A stretch of DNA of 64,000 bases from Staphylococcus ratti (GTDB lineage Bacteria > Bacillota > Bacilli > Staphylococcales > Staphylococcaceae), in contig NZ_CP086654.1 in NCBI RefSeq assembly GCF_020883535.1, positions 1,488,001 through 1,552,000 on the forward strand, read 5' to 3'. Under the pieces are notes generated by a model. It searched no databases, was not told the DNA's origin, and saw only the letters and a program-made list of their open reading frames with translations. Position numbers and translations under genes: made by a program. Of the stretch, positions 29,560-41,142 are shown piece by piece (the first letter of the stretch is position 1; every line of letters begins with the position of its first letter).

Positions 29560-32500
29560 CTACATATTTCTCATTGAGAAAGTCATACTTTCAATCACAT
29601 TTGTTAATGCATTTGCTGTATCTAATGATGTGAGACATGGTACACCATTTTCTACAGATGTACGTCTAATCTGAAAACCATCACGTTCAATTGTTTTCCC
29701 TTTGGTCATCGTATTAATAACGATTTGTACATCGCCATCTTGGATTTTGGTCAACAAATCATCTTGACCTCCAATTTTCCCTACCGTTTCGACTTTAATC
29801 TCATTTTGAGATAAGACGTTTGCTGTACCTTCAGTCGCTATAATTTTATAGCCCACTTCATTCAAACGTTGTGCAATTTTAACCATTTCTTGTTTGTCTT
29901 TGTCACTTACTGTAATCAATACTGTCCCATAGTCTTTGACTTCCATCCCTGAAGCCGTTAATCCTTTGTATAGCGCCTTTTCTAATGTAAGGTCGCGTCC
30001 CATCACTTCACCTGTAGACTTCATTTCAGGTCCAAGTGTAATGTCTACATTTTTCAATTTGTTAAAACTGAAAACTGGTGCTTTTACAAACACACCTTCT
30101 TTATAGGGTTGAACGCCCTGTTCAAAGCCCATGTCATTAAGTTTTTCGCCCATAATGACACGCATTGCAAGTTGTGCCATCTGGATTTCAGTGATTTTAC
30201 TTAAGAATGGTACAGTACGACTTGAACGCGGATTCACCTCTAATACGTAAACACCGTCATGAGCTAACACAAATTGAATATTAATTAATCCAATAACATT
30301 TAAACCTTTGGCCAATTTGACAGTATAGGCCTCTAATGTGTCGATATCTTCTTGACTTAACGTTTGTGGCGGATATACAGCAATAGAATCTCCAGAATGG
30401 ACGCCTGCACGTTCAATGTGTTCCATAATACCCGGTATAATTACCGTATTACCATCACAAATGGCATCTACTTCTATTTCTTTACCCGTTAAATAACGAT
30501 CTACTAATACAGGATGTTCTGGACTGGCTTTCACCGCTTCATTCATATAGTTTTCCAGTTCGGCGTCACTATTTACAATCTCCATTGCACGACCACCTAA
30601 AACATATGAAGGACGCACCACAACAGGATACCCAATATCACGCGCATTATCTAACGCCTCTTTCGCAGAAGTCGCTGTTTTCCCTTTAGGCTGTGGCACA
30701 TTAATTTGATTGAGTAATGCTTCGAACTCTTTACGGTCTTCGGCACGATTCAAATCTTCTAGTGTTGTCCCTAAAATTTTCACGCCATATTTCGCAAGTT
30801 TATCTGCAAGATTGATTGCCGTTTGCCCTCCGAACTGAACGACTACACCTTTAGGCTGCTCAAGATTGATAATATTCATCACATCTTCTTCTGTTAAAGG
30901 TTCAAAATACAATTTATCCGAAATTGAGAAGTCTGTAGAAACCGTTTCTGGGTTATTGTTAACAATAATCGCTTCGTAACCTGCATTTTGAATCGCCCAA
31001 ACTGCATGTACTGTGGCGTAGTCAAATTCAACCCCTTGTCCAATGCGAATAGGTCCTGATCCAAGCACGATAATCTTTTCTTTATCTGTTACGATGGACT
31101 CATTTTCTGACTCATATGTGCCATAGAAGTAAGGTGTTGCAGATTCAAATTCAGCTGCACACGTATCTACCATTTTGTACACTGGGAAAATGTTATGCGC
31201 TTTTCTTAAGTTGTATACTTCGTCTTCTGTCATTTCAAAGCGATGGGCAATCGTACGGTCACTAAATCCAAAACGTTTAGCAAATTCAAGATACTCAATA
31301 TCTCCCTTATTTGCTTTTAATGCATGCTCTATATCAATAATATTTTTAAATTTATTTAAGAAGAAGTAATCAATTTTAGTCATTTCATGTAGTTCTTCTA
31401 ATGTTGTACCTCGACGAATCGCCTCACCAATAAAGAACAAGCGCTCATCATCTTGTGCTTTAATACGCGCTTTAATGTAATCTAAATCAAATGATTCTCC
31501 ATTTGGTAATCCTAAATGATGGACCCCATACTCCAATGAGCGAATCGCTTTTAATAAAGATTCTTCGTAAGTACGGCCAATAGACATGACTTCTCCAGTC
31601 GCCTTCATTTGAGTACCCAGTTCACGTTCACCTTTTTCAAATTTATCAAAAGGAAAACGTGGAATTTTAGAAACGATATAGTCTAAACTTGGTTCAAATG
31701 CTGCGTAAGAAGTACCTGTTACTGGATTTTTCATTTCATCTAAGGTTAAACCTACAGCTATTTTTGCCGCTAATTTTGCAATTGGATAACCTGTCGCTTT
31801 AGACGCTAACGCCGATGAACGTGAAACACGTGGGTTCACTTCAATGATGTAATAATTCATCGAATGTGGATTCAGTGCGAGTTGAACATTACAACCCCCT
31901 TCAATCCCTAAAGCACGGATAACTTTTAAAGAGACATCGCGTAACATTTGATATTCAACATCTGACAATGTTTGGCTTGGTGCTACTACTACAGAATCTC
32001 CCGTGTGAATACCAACAGGGTCAATGTTTTCCATGTTACACACTACAATCGCATTGTCATTTTTGTCTCGCATCACTTCGTATTCTATTTCTTTATAACC
32101 TGCGATAGATTTTTCTATTAAACATTGCGTTGCAGGACTGTATTTCAAGCCGTTAGATACGACTTCTTTTAATTCTTCATCATTATGACAAATACCGCCG
32201 CCTGTACCACCCATCGTAAACGCAGGTCGTACAATAAGCGGATAACCCACTTCTTCTTTAAATTGGAACGCTTGTTCTAACGTATTTACAATGTCACTTT
32301 CAGGAACTGGAACATTCAATTCATTCATAAGTGTACGAAAGCGTTCGCGGTCTTCGGCACATTCGATGGAATCGAGTTCGGTGCCTAGTAGTTTTACGTT
32401 ATTAGACGCTAAAACACCACTATTGTGCAATTCAATCGCCATATTGAGTCCTGTTTGTCCACCTAGCGTTGGTAGCAATGCGTCAGGTTGTTCTTTTCGA

Positions 32501-32733
32501 ATGATGCGCGCAATAAAATCATGCTTCAACGGCTCAATATATACTTTATCTGCGATTTCTTTATCCGTCATAATCGTTGCTGGGTTTGAATTTACTAAAA
32601 TGACACGGTAGCCTTCTTCTTTCAGAGCCAAACACGCTTGTGTACCAGCATAGTCAAATTCTGCAGCTTGTCCAATGATGATTGGACCCGAGCCAATAAC
32701 AAGGATAGATTGAATATCGTTTCTTTTAGGCAT
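29560..32733 (-). CDS. carB: Carbamoyl phosphate synthase large subunit
   Basis: A 1057-residue synthetase that makes carbamoyl phosphate from bicarbonate, ATP and ammonia handed over by CarA. Two homologous ATP-grasp halves are visible: [19 protein letters not shown] near the start and its copy [19 protein letters not shown] near residue 555. Each half has a [16 protein letters not shown] loop and an EVNPR(V/S)SRS motif. The C-terminal MGS-like domain (after ~930, with [10 protein letters not shown]) is the allosteric site. It overlaps carA by eight bases. Confidence 0.98.
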   Translation of the reverse strand: MPKRNDIQSILVIGSGPIIIGQAAEFDYAGTQACLALKEEGYRVILVNSNPATIMTDKEIADKVYIEPLKHDFIARIIRKEQPDALLPTLGGQTGLNMAIELHNSGVLASNNVKLLGTELDSIECAEDRERFRTLMNELNVPVPESDIVNTLEQAFQFKEEVGYPLIVRPAFTMGGTGGGICHNDEELKEVVSNGLKYSPATQCLIEKSIAGYKEIEYEVMRDKNDNAIVVCNMENIDPVGIHTGDSVVVAPSQTLSDVEYQMLRDVSLKVIRALGIEGGCNVQLALNPHSMNYYIIEVNPRVSRSSALASKATGYPIAKLAAKIAVGLTLDEMKNPVTGTSYAAFEPSLDYIVSKIPRFPFDKFEKGERELGTQMKATGEVMSIGRTYEESLLKAIRSLEYGVHHLGLPNGESFDLDYIKARIKAQDDERLFFIGEAIRRGTTLEELHEMTKIDYFFLNKFKNIIDIEHALKANKGDIEYLEFAKRFGFSDRTIAHRFEMTEDEVYNLRKAHNIFPVYKMVDTCAAEFESATPYFYGTYESENESIVTDKEKIIVLGSGPIRIGQGVEFDYATVHAVWAIQNAGYEAIIVNNNPETVSTDFSISDKLYFEPLTEEDVMNIINLEQPKGVVVQFGGQTAINLADKLAKYGVKILGTTLEDLNRAEDRKEFEALLNQINVPQPKGKTATSAKEALDNARDIGYPVVVRPSYVLGGRAMEIVNSDAELENYMNEAVKASPEHPVLVDRYLTGKEIEVDAICDGNTVIIPGIMEHIERAGVHSGDSIAVYPPQTLSQEDIDTLEAYTVKLAKGLNVIGLINIQFVLAHDGVYVLEVNPRSSRTVPFLSKITEIQMAQLAMRVIMGEKLNDMGFEQGVQPYKEGVFVKAPVFSFNKLKNVDITLGPEMKSTGEVMGRDLTLEKALYKGLTASGMEVKDYGTVLITVSDKDKQEMVKIAQRLNEVGYKIIATEGTANVLSQNEIKVETVGKIGGQDDLLTKIQDGDVQIVINTMTKGKTIERDGFQIRRTSVENGVPCLTSLDTANALTNVIESMTFSMRNM

Positions 32734-33826
32734 GATTAACGCGCTCCTTCTTTTTATGGTCTAACATTAATTCTATAAATCGATCAAACAAATAGTTGGA
32801 ATCGGTAGGTCCCGGACAAGCTTCTGGGTGATATTGTACAGAGAAAGCAGGTTTTGATTTATGACGTAGCCCTTCAACTGTTCCGTCATTTAACGCAATG
32901 TGCGTTACTTCTAACTCCGTATTTTTTAATGACGCTTCATCTATCGCATAACCATGGTTTTGGCTTGTAAGCGCAATCTTGCCTGTACTTAAATCTTTTA
33001 CTGGATGGTTGGCGCCACGATGACCAAATTTCATTTTAAATGATGTCGCGCCTTGTGATAATGCGAACAATTGATGTCCTAGACAAATGCCAAAAAATGG
33101 AATTTTGCCGATAATGCCTTGAATCATCTCCACCGCCACTTGTACGTCTTGCGGATCACCAGGTCCATTGGATAACATCACACCATCTGGAGACATTTTA
33201 ATGATGTCTTCTGCAGAGGTATCATATGGGACGACCGTCACTTCACATCCACGTGCATTTAACTCCCGTACAATATTTTGTTTCTTACCAAAATCTACAA
33301 GTACAACACGCAAGTCAAATCCTGTTGATACATATGGCGTTTTAGTAGAAACAGTGGGTACTTCAGTACGCGGGAGTTCCACACTTTTTAATGTTTGAAT
33401 CGTCGTTTCAATGTCTTCTTTGTCATCAACAAAAGCTGCTTTTAAAACGCCATGCTGACGAATTTTTTTCGTGATACTTCGCGTATCAACACCACTAATA
33501 CCTGGGATATTAAATTCTTTAAGCATTTCGTCTAACGACTTTTGTGAACGGAAGTTACTCGGCGTTTGACATGCTTCTTTTACGACAACACCATTAAGTG
33601 TTGGCACCAATGATTCAAAATCTTCACGATTGATGCCGTAATTGCCAATTAAAGGATATGTGAAAGTAATAATTTGTCCTGTATATGACGGATCAGAAAT
33701 CGTTTCTTGATAGCCAGTCATAGCCGTATTAAAAACGATTTCTCCTTTTGTTAGAACATCTGACCCCAATTTAAATCCCATATAAAATGTACCATCCTCT
33801 AGTACTAGATAGCGTTTTTCAAACAT
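32726..33826 (-). CDS. carA: Carbamoyl phosphate synthase small subunit
   Basis: A 366-residue glutamine amidotransferase that supplies ammonia to CarB. The N-terminal domain has [14 protein letters not shown] and [12 protein letters not shown], the class I amidotransferase domain has MLSNGPGDP and FFGICLGHQ with the nucleophilic Cys, and [13 protein letters not shown] has the catalytic His and Glu. Its start overlaps the pyrC stop by one base. It is the only carA in the window and serves the pyrimidine operon. Confidence 0.97.
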   Translation of the reverse strand: MFEKRYLVLEDGTFYMGFKLGSDVLTKGEIVFNTAMTGYQETISDPSYTGQIITFTYPLIGNYGINREDFESLVPTLNGVVVKEACQTPSNFRSQKSLDEMLKEFNIPGISGVDTRSITKKIRQHGVLKAAFVDDKEDIETTIQTLKSVELPRTEVPTVSTKTPYVSTGFDLRVVLVDFGKKQNIVRELNARGCEVTVVPYDTSAEDIIKMSPDGVMLSNGPGDPQDVQVAVEMIQGIIGKIPFFGICLGHQLFALSQGATSFKMKFGHRGANHPVKDLSTGKIALTSQNHGYAIDEASLKNTELEVTHIALNDGTVEGLRHKSKPAFSVQYHPEACPGPTDSNYLFDRFIELMLDHKKKERVNHA

Positions 33827-35100
33827 TATTTTGCCTCCTCATAGCAAATCTCTCCGTCAACCATTGTGAATAACGTTTTACCGTAAACACGTTCTCCTAA
33901 AAATGGCGTATTTGAAGATTTTGACAAAAAGTCTTCCTCTTTTATTTCGTAAGCTGTCTCCAAGTCAATTAACGTTAAATCTGCCGGTGCACCTTCTTCT
34001 AACACTCCGTATGGTAAATCAAAAACTTTTGCTGGCTTAATCGTGATATAGTCCACTAATTGTTGCAGTGTCCATTCACCTGTCATTACAAAATGCGTGT
34101 ATAGTAACGGGAAAGCTGTTTCGCTACCTACAATACCAAATGGCGCACGTGTCATAGATTGGTTTTTTTCTTCTTTTGCGTGAGGGGCGTGATCTGTTGC
34201 AATTAAATCTATAGTCCCGTCCAGCAAACCTTCAAGTAATGCTTGGCGATCTTCGTCACTTCTTAATGGTGGGTTCATTTTATAAGTGGCGTTATCTCCA
34301 GGGATATCATTTTCAGTTAATAGTAAATGGTGTGGCGTGACTTCAGCTGTTACTGGAATACCAGCTTTTTTAGCATCGCGAATGACACGGACACTTTCTT
34401 TCGTAGAGACATGACAAACATGATAATGGCACCCTGTCGCTTCACTTAATAGTACGTCACGTGCAATTTGCACCGCTTCACAAATACTTGGTATACCAGG
34501 AATGCCTAGCGCTTCACTTCTTTTCCCTTCATGCATTGCGCCACCGTAAATTAAACTATTGTCTTCACAATGTGCAACGATAGCTTTATTTACTGCTTTT
34601 GCTTTTTGCATTGCTTCGTACATTTTTGCAGCTTCTTGAACCCCTACACCATCATCCGTAAATGCAAATGCGCCCGCTTTTTCTAATGCCTCAAAATCAA
34701 CGTGATTCTTTCCAGCTTGTCGTTCTGTAATTGCTGCATAAGGTAATACACGTACAGAAGCATTCGCTTTAATAAGCTGATTTAAGCGCTCCATGTTTTC
34801 AATAGAATCTGGAACAGGTTTTGTGTTAGGCATTGGACATACCGTTGTAAAGCCACCGCGAGCTGCTGCTTTAGTCCCTGTTTCAATGGTCTCTTTATGT
34901 TCGCCACCTGGCTCTCTTAAGTGCACGTGCACATCTATAAATCCAGCTGATAAAAAATGACCATGTGCATCCATTACTTGCATATTTGTTTCAGGTTCAA
35001 TCTGAGAAGCGATTGATTTAATCTTCCCATTCTCAATCAATACATCTACACGTTTTAACGTTCCAGCTTCTAACATTTTTGCATTTTGAATTAATATCAC
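33826..35100 (-). CDS. pyrC: Dihydroorotase
   Basis: A 424-residue class I dihydroorotase that closes carbamoyl-aspartate to dihydroorotate. The metal motif [14 protein letters not shown] is near residue 60 and VCPMPNTKP follows. KMNPPLRS and [15 protein letters not shown] hold further ligands and the catalytic Asp. Amidohydrolase fold and length are typical. It lies 13 bases after pyrB and overlaps carA, so it is translated as part of one message. Confidence 0.97.
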   Translation of the reverse strand: MILIQNAKMLEAGTLKRVDVLIENGKIKSIASQIEPETNMQVMDAHGHFLSAGFIDVHVHLREPGGEHKETIETGTKAAARGGFTTVCPMPNTKPVPDSIENMERLNQLIKANASVRVLPYAAITERQAGKNHVDFEALEKAGAFAFTDDGVGVQEAAKMYEAMQKAKAVNKAIVAHCEDNSLIYGGAMHEGKRSEALGIPGIPSICEAVQIARDVLLSEATGCHYHVCHVSTKESVRVIRDAKKAGIPVTAEVTPHHLLLTENDIPGDNATYKMNPPLRSDEDRQALLEGLLDGTIDLIATDHAPHAKEEKNQSMTRAPFGIVGSETAFPLLYTHFVMTGEWTLQQLVDYITIKPAKVFDLPYGVLEEGAPADLTLIDLETAYEIKEEDFLSKSSNTPFLGERVYGKTLFTMVDGEICYEEAK

Positions 35101-35113
35101 TTTAATCTCTCCC

Positions 35114-36007
<894 letters not shown>

Positions 36008-37300
36008 TTAGCGTTTTGGTAATAAGAGATTTAAGATAATACCTGCTGTTGCTGATAGTGCCATACCTTCAATTGTTAATTTCACACCTAAATCAGATAA
36101 ATTTAGCATCATATTACCAATGCCTATCACTAAGATGACAGACGCGATAACAAGATTTCGATTTTGTGCGAAATCAACTTGACTCTCAACAATCATGCGT
36201 AAACCACTTGCTGCAATTGTTCCAAAGAGGAGAATTGAGACCCCTCCCATCACTGGTGTTGGAATAGAAGAAATGAGTGCTGTGAATTTCCCGACAAACC
36301 CTAGCGTAATCGCTATTACCGCTGCACCCGCAATAACATAAATACTATAAATTTTCGTTATCGCAAGTACACCAATATTTTCACCATATGTCGTACTTGG
36401 CGGCCCTCCAATTATGCTTGAAAACATTGTTGAAACCCCGTCTCCGATAATAGAGCGATGTAATCCTGGGTCTTCGAAGAAATTACGACCTACAATTTTG
36501 TTAATGACCATTTGATGACCGATATGTTCACTTACTGTTACGAAAACGATCGGTAGCATAATTGCAATTAAACCTAGATGAATCGAAGGTTGATAATTAG
36601 CAAAGGGAATATAAATGTCTGGAAACTGTAGCCAAGAAGCTTTCTCAACTTTGCTAAAGTCAACAATGCCAAATGCAATTGCAGTAATGTAACCAACAAT
36701 AATACCAATTAACACAGGGATAAGCGAAAAGAATCTTTTGGCAAATCCTTGTACGAGTAAAGTTACGAAAAGTGTAATACTTGCGACGGTGACATAAGTT
36801 AAGTTGTACCCTTTCATTTCACCCGCGTTATCGAACATTGCCATATTCACTGCTGTAGGTGCGAGACTTAATCCGATTACCATGATGACTGGTCCAACTA
36901 CAACGGGTGGCAATATTTCCATCAACCAATTTGTTCCGCTTATTTTGATTGCTATTCCAATAATGATGTACATCACCCCGCTCATAAATAATGCAACGAG
37001 CATGTCACCTAAACTATTGGTACTTAATCCTGTAATGATTGGAGTAATAAAGGCGAAACTTGAACCTAAATAAGCAGGGATTTTACCTTTCGTTATGAAT
37101 ATGTATAATAACGTCCCGATACCGGACGCTAACAATGCTGATGATACAGGTAAACCTGTCAAAAACGGAACAAGTACTGTAGCACCAAACATTGCAAACA
37201 AATGCTGCAGACTTAAAAAGGCCCACTGTGCCGGCTTTGGTTTTTCATGTACATCTAATACAGGTTGTACTGTACGTTTAAACATTTCTTCATTTGGCAT
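36008..37300 (-). CDS. pyrP: Uracil permease
   Basis: A 430-residue NCS2 family uracil:proton symporter with about 14 membrane segments. QHLFAMFGATVLVPFLTGLP is the typical first helix, FVTVSEHIGHQMVINKIVGR holds the family Glu-His region, and GPPSTTYGENIG in the loop after it is the NCS2 signature. It is the second gene of the operon behind its own PyrR-type attenuator, so uracil import is shut off when UMP is plentiful. Length is normal. Confidence 0.96.
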   Translation of the reverse strand: MPNEEMFKRTVQPVLDVHEKPKPAQWAFLSLQHLFAMFGATVLVPFLTGLPVSSALLASGIGTLLYIFITKGKIPAYLGSSFAFITPIITGLSTNSLGDMLVALFMSGVMYIIIGIAIKISGTNWLMEILPPVVVGPVIMVIGLSLAPTAVNMAMFDNAGEMKGYNLTYVTVASITLFVTLLVQGFAKRFFSLIPVLIGIIVGYITAIAFGIVDFSKVEKASWLQFPDIYIPFANYQPSIHLGLIAIMLPIVFVTVSEHIGHQMVINKIVGRNFFEDPGLHRSIIGDGVSTMFSSIIGGPPSTTYGENIGVLAITKIYSIYVIAGAAVIAITLGFVGKFTALISSIPTPVMGGVSILLFGTIAASGLRMIVESQVDFAQNRNLVIASVILVIGIGNMMLNLSDLGVKLTIEGMALSATAGIILNLLLPKR

Positions 37301-37465
37301 TTTTTATATCTCCTTTAATAAAAAAATCTCTTAACTGCATTCAGTTAAGAGACTTAGGCTATCATAATAATGTAGCTATGCTAAACACAAGCGTATTACG
37401 CCCTAACATACTACACTCCTTATGATGTTACCTTTGTCAGTCTCTCGTACTGAATTAAAAGGTAG
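37301..37465 (-). promoter_or_regulatory. PyrR-dependent attenuator between pyrR and pyrP
   Basis: On the minus strand, TTTAATTCAGTACGAGAGACTG (about 37439-37459 region) fits the PyrR-binding hairpin with its GAGAG loop. Further on, CTCTTAACTG and CAGTTAAGAG (37327-37352) form a terminator stem followed by TTTTTTTATT. With high UMP, PyrR would hold the first hairpin and let the terminator form. Mechanism by analogy with B. subtilis. Confidence 0.88.
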
Positions 37466-37990
37466 TTATTTAATTACAACGGCATTACGTTCATCAATTT
37501 CAGATAAGTATACTTCTACTGATTCTTCATGCGACGTTGGTATGTTCTTTCCGACAAAGTCGGCGCGAATCGGTAACTCTCGGTGACCTCGATCCACTAA
37601 TGTTGCTAATCCAATTTTTTTGGGGCGGCGATGTAATAAGATTGCATCTAATGATGCTCGAACTGTACGCCCTGTATAAAGTACGTCATCGACAATAATG
37701 ACGATGCGATTATTTAAATCAATGTCAATATCAAAGGATTGTGCTAATTGTGCATCACGCATTTCAACGTCATCTCGAAATTGTGTAATGTCAATTGTCC
37801 CCGTCGGTACCGAGACATTTTCAATTTGTTGAATTTTTTGCTGTATGCGTTTGGCAAGGTATTCACCTCGTGTTTTGATACCAAGTAGCGCTAAATTTTC
37901 AGATCCTTTATTATATTCCAGAATTTCATGTGCAATTCGCGTCAACGTACGATTAATTGCTGATTCATCTAAAATGATTCGTTCTGTCAT
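37466..37990 (-). CDS. pyrR: Bifunctional pyr operon attenuation protein / uracil phosphoribosyltransferase PyrR
   Basis: A 174-residue protein that binds pyr mRNA when UMP or UTP is high and also has some uracil phosphoribosyltransferase activity. The PRPP motif [16 protein letters not shown] is near residues 95-110, and [23 protein letters not shown] is a strongly conserved PyrR segment with RNA-binding basic residues. The start at 37990 is chosen because AAAGGA lies eight bases upstream; ATGs at 37999 and earlier are too close to it. It heads the operon behind its own attenuator. Confidence 0.96.
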   Translation of the reverse strand: MTERIILDESAINRTLTRIAHEILEYNKGSENLALLGIKTRGEYLAKRIQQKIQQIENVSVPTGTIDITQFRDDVEMRDAQLAQSFDIDIDLNNRIVIIVDDVLYTGRTVRASLDAILLHRRPKKIGLATLVDRGHRELPIRADFVGKNIPTSHEESVEVYLSEIDERNAVVIK

Positions 37991-38231
37991 ATGAGACATC
38001 CTTTCACAAGTCATTTAAATTGCATACATGATTGCTTAAAAACAATAATTCAGGTATATAAAAAACTCATGCCTTCAATAAGACATGAGTTCGCCTGTTA
38101 AAACTGTGTTCAACCCTTGTAACGCTCAAATAAGCATATGGAGGAAACACACTTCAATTTATACGTATCATGTCTTTTAAGCCTCACGGGACTTCTATTT
38201 AAAGACTTAGGTTCTTTATTTACTGTGTCTT
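37991..38231 (-). promoter_or_regulatory. PyrR-dependent leader of the pyr operon
   Basis: The minus strand shows TTTAAATAGAAGTCCCGTGAGG (within 38179-38204), a good PyrR-binding loop (AGUCCnGnGAGGCU type). A terminator follows: AACTCATG and CATGAGTT arms (38064-38091) and TTTTTTAT. The leader lies between the promoter and pyrR. Confidence 0.9.
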
Positions 38232-38260
38232 ATCATAACTCTTTTTTTATAAAAAGTCAA
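38232..38260 (-). promoter_or_regulatory. Promoter of the pyr operon
   Basis: TTGACT (38255-38260), a 17-base spacer and TATGAT (38232-38237) on the minus strand form a strong sigma-A promoter right after the rluD stop. Confidence 0.88.
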
Positions 38261-38288
38261 AGTAAGATTTATAACAATTTACCTTTAA

Positions 38289-39206
38289 TTAAGCTTCTTC
38301 TTTTCGAATTTGTTCAATTAGTGTTTCGAAGTCTTCAGGTAAAGGCGCTGTACGTTCAATATACTCACCTGTACGCGGATGTGTAAAACCAATTAATCCT
38401 GCATGTAATGCTTGGCCGCCAATATTTAAAGTTTTCTTCGGACCATATTTCGGATCTCCAACGAGTGGAAAACCGATATATTTCATATGAACACGGATTT
38501 GGTGTGTACGACCGGTTTCAAGTTGACATTCTACGAGCGTATGATTTTTAAAGTTTTCAATTACATTGAAATGCGTAATTGCTTCTTTGCCATTATCTAC
38601 AACATCCATAGATTGACGATCGTTTTGATTACGTCCAATCGGTGCGTCAATCGTACCAAATTCATGAGGAATGTGCCCATGAACTAAAGCAGTATATTTA
38701 CGCGTTACCGTTTTAGCCATAAGTTGCTCAACAAGGTCTCGATGGGCAACATCATTTTTGGCTACCATCAATAAACCAGACGTATCTTTATCTATACGAT
38801 GGACGATACCCGGACGTATTTCGCCATTGATTCCTGATAAATCTTTAATTTGATACATTAAACCATTAACTAACGTACCTGAATAGTGGCCAGCAGAAGG
38901 ATGCACAACCATTCCTTTCGGTTTGTACACCACCGCTACGTCTTCATCTTCATAATAAATTTCTAAATTTAAATTTTCAGGCTTGATATCTGCTTCAATC
39001 GCTTCAACTTCCGTCACTACGATTTGATCATTTAATTTTACTTTATAATTCGATTTAACTTTTTTACCGTTGACTTCAACTTGTCCGTCCTTTATCCAAT
39101 CTTGGATTTGACTACGCGACCAAGCTTCATTCAAAGTAGGCAACACTTTATCAATACGTTGTAAATCTAATAATGCATCTTCAATTTTAAATTCATGTTT
39201 TTGCAT
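38289..39206 (-). CDS. rluD: Pseudouridine synthase, RluD family
   Basis: A 305-residue 23S rRNA pseudouridine synthase of the RluA/RluD family. An N-terminal S4 domain (SRSQIQDWIKDGQVEVNGKKVKSNYKV, about 25-55) precedes the catalytic domain, where GIVHRIDKDTSGLLMVAKN contains the catalytic Asp in the HRxDxxTSGLL motif. ETGRTHQIRVHM and LVGDPKYG follow. The ATG at 39206 is chosen with AGGTG six bases upstream; a GTG three codons earlier is less likely. It lies 9 bases after lspA. The exact target uridines are inferred from the family. Confidence 0.94.
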   Translation of the reverse strand: MQKHEFKIEDALLDLQRIDKVLPTLNEAWSRSQIQDWIKDGQVEVNGKKVKSNYKVKLNDQIVVTEVEAIEADIKPENLNLEIYYEDEDVAVVYKPKGMVVHPSAGHYSGTLVNGLMYQIKDLSGINGEIRPGIVHRIDKDTSGLLMVAKNDVAHRDLVEQLMAKTVTRKYTALVHGHIPHEFGTIDAPIGRNQNDRQSMDVVDNGKEAITHFNVIENFKNHTLVECQLETGRTHQIRVHMKYIGFPLVGDPKYGPKKTLNIGGQALHAGLIGFTHPRTGEYIERTAPLPEDFETLIEQIRKEEA

Positions 39207-39215
39207 GACATTCAC

Positions 39216-39695
39216 CTATCCTTTTTCGTGTTGCGATGTGAACACTAACACAATAATTAACAAAACAACACCCACTGACAGACTTGAATCTGCAATGTTA
39301 AAAATTGGAAAATCATATCCAAAAATTGTTGTATCAATAAAATCGACCACTTCTCCATTGAAAATACGGTCAACGAAATTTCCTAAAGCCCCTGCGATAA
39401 GTAAGCTCACAGATAATTGCATCATAAATTGCCCTTGGGCTTCTTTAATATAAAAATAAACAAGCGCGATCAGTATAACAATCGTAATAATATAGAAAAA
39501 TGGCATATGTCCGCTTAAAATTCCCCAAGCAGCTCCATCATTACGATGTGATGTAATGGCTAGAAAATTTGGAATCACTGTAAAAGATTCTCCCAGTGTC
39601 ATCTGAGTTACAATCAGCCATTTCGTCAGCTGGTCAGCAATGAAAACAATCACGACTGTGAAGATGGATAATCCTAAAAAGTATTTTTTCTTCAT
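39216..39695 (-). CDS. lspA: Lipoprotein signal peptidase (SPase II)
   Basis: A 159-residue membrane aspartyl protease that cleaves prolipoproteins before the lipidated Cys. Four hydrophobic segments are visible. The two catalytic Asp residues lie in GALGNFVDRIFNGEVVDFID, and VIADQLTKWL near the N terminus is the conserved D/K region. It would process the lipoprotein encoded at 11.5 kb if that gene were intact. It is cotranscribed with rluD, the usual order. Confidence 0.96.
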   Translation of the reverse strand: MKKKYFLGLSIFTVVIVFIADQLTKWLIVTQMTLGESFTVIPNFLAITSHRNDGAAWGILSGHMPFFYIITIVILIALVYFYIKEAQGQFMMQLSVSLLIAGALGNFVDRIFNGEVVDFIDTTIFGYDFPIFNIADSSLSVGVVLLIIVLVFTSQHEKG

Positions 39696-39798
39696 CTTTT
39701 TAAACCCTTTCTATTTACATTACTATATTATAACACGAAACTCACACCACGTTTTATAGATATTTTCTTCAATACATTTTAAACAGCTACGCCTTCAA

Positions 39799-40005
39799 TT
39801 ACTCTTTAGTTTTTTTTATATTTAACGCAAATGCCATTAGCACACCAAATACATAACCTAAAACAGTAGTAACTAAAACATCTAGAAAATTTGAAAATCC
39901 TAGCATATTGCCGTAATAAATTTGGTTAAACGTCAAATGTTTAACTGTTTCTGCTAAAAATACGACAATCGCAAATATAAGTCCGAATAATAATTTATTA
40001 TCCAC
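39799..40005 (-). CDS. Small two-segment membrane protein, unknown
   Basis: A 68-residue protein with AAAGGGGTG upstream of the ATG. Two hydrophobic segments (about 4-20 and 41-62: MDNKLLFGLIFAIVVFLAE and VLVTTVLGYVFGVLMAFAL) flank a polar loop, and the tail is NIKKTKE. I do not recognise the family. A small hypothetical gene at this spot, between ileS and lspA, also occurs in other staphylococci as I recall, so it is probably real. It may be transcribed with lspA-rluD. Confidence 0.75.
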   Translation of the reverse strand: MDNKLLFGLIFAIVVFLAETVKHLTFNQIYYGNMLGFSNFLDVLVTTVLGYVFGVLMAFALNIKKTKE

Positions 40006-40444
40006 TGTGTCACCCCTTTAAAACTTACAATCAAGTTGGTTTATAATCGTTGATAGCGATTAACGATAAAAGCGTACCATAAATAAGCACCAAAAAAGCT
40101 AAATTATATATTATATTACTTTAATATTACCTTAAATCTTTATTTCACGTTGTAAAAATTCGTACGTATCACAGTGTGTTCACAATCTATTCTAAAATAA
40201 CAAAACAATAAAACGTTAACATTTTAAATTATATTTATTTCAATCATTTATGGAGAACCTCAAGTTTACAAGGTATATCAATATCACCGTGCACCTTTAT
40301 CATTTTGGACATTCCATACTTTTTCTTTCGTAGGTTTATGTATGTTACAATAATCAAAATAATACGATTTATGTTTAAAACAAATATGTCAAAATAAAAA
40401 CTACCATTCTATATGAAACACTTATTATACAAAGGAGTAAAAAG
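40006..40444. other. Divergent intergenic region ahead of speG
   Basis: About 440 AT-rich bases between the small membrane gene and speG. AAAGGAG at 40432-40438 is the speG ribosome site. An inverted ATCGTT/AACGAT pair lies near 40048-40069. Promoters for both sides must be here, but no pair was convincing. No small ORF or ncRNA was recognised. Confidence 0.4.
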
Positions 40445-40942
40445 ATGAAACTACGAGCTCTAGAAGAAAAAGATTTATCATTTGTCCATGAGTTAAATAA
40501 TACACAGTCTATTATGTCTTATTGGTTTGAAGAGCCTTACCAGTCCCTTAGTGAACTCAAATACTTATTTAACAAGCACGTGTTAGATGAAGCCGAACGC
40601 CGTTTTATCATTGAAGATGACGATAAAACAGTTGCAGGTATTGTTGAATTAGTAGAAATTAATTATATTCATCGCAACTGCGAAATCCAAATTATTGTTA
40701 AACCTGAATTTAGTGGTAAAGGATTTGCTCAATTTGGTTTTAAAGAAGCGATAGATTACGCTTTCAACATTTTAAATATGCATAAAATCTATTTATATGT
40801 CGATGTTGATAACAAAAAAGCTACACATATCTATGAAAAGCTAGGCTTTGAGATTGAGGGTTTGTTAAAAGAACACTTTTATACTAAAGGGCAATACAAA
40901 AGCGCTTATCTCATGTCTTTACTAAAAACGAATCATAGCTGA
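40445..40942 (+). CDS. speG: Spermidine N1-acetyltransferase SpeG
   Basis: A 165-residue GNAT enzyme. By recall it is very close to the SpeG carried by the ACME element of S. aureus USA300: MKLRALEEKDLSFVHELNN, IMSYWFEEPY, ERRFIIEDD, VELVEINYIHRNCEIQI and IYLYVDVDNKKATHIYEKLGF all match that protein's pattern. It acetylates spermidine and spermine, protecting against polyamines made by host tissue. Acetyl-CoA is bound by the PEFSGKGFAQFGF segment. No mobile-element hallmarks surround it here, so it looks like a resident chromosomal copy. It is a single gene convergent with ileS. Confidence 0.92.
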   Translation: MKLRALEEKDLSFVHELNNTQSIMSYWFEEPYQSLSELKYLFNKHVLDEAERRFIIEDDDKTVAGIVELVEINYIHRNCEIQIIVKPEFSGKGFAQFGFKEAIDYAFNILNMHKIYLYVDVDNKKATHIYEKLGFEIEGLLKEHFYTKGQYKSAYLMSLLKTNHS

Positions 40943-41037
40943 TCATTTATCTATTCTATACACTGTCTTACGTTATCCGTTCGTTTTTAGACTACAATCT
41001 AGAAATGTTAAATTAATCTATACTTTTAAACACATGA

Positions 41038-41078
41038 ACAAGGGTCAAGGACGCTTTTACGTCTTTGACCCTTGTTTG
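41038..41078. terminator. Bidirectional terminator, speG and ileS
   Basis: ACAAGGGTCAAGGACG (41038-41053) and CGTCTTTGACCCTTGTTT (41060-41077) form a long stem with one mismatch. The plus strand ends in TTGTTT. It is placed between the two convergent genes, slightly nearer ileS. Confidence 0.85.
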
Positions 41079-41142
41079 ATGATTGATCAATATTCAATTG
41101 GTACTAAAAGTTCCATTCGCGATTTGAATCATCTAAACTCAT

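Noticed and set aside
40445-40942. ACME-like mobile element around speG
   Set aside because: No arc genes, recombinase, attachment repeats or insertion sequences were seen; both neighbours are core genes in normal order.
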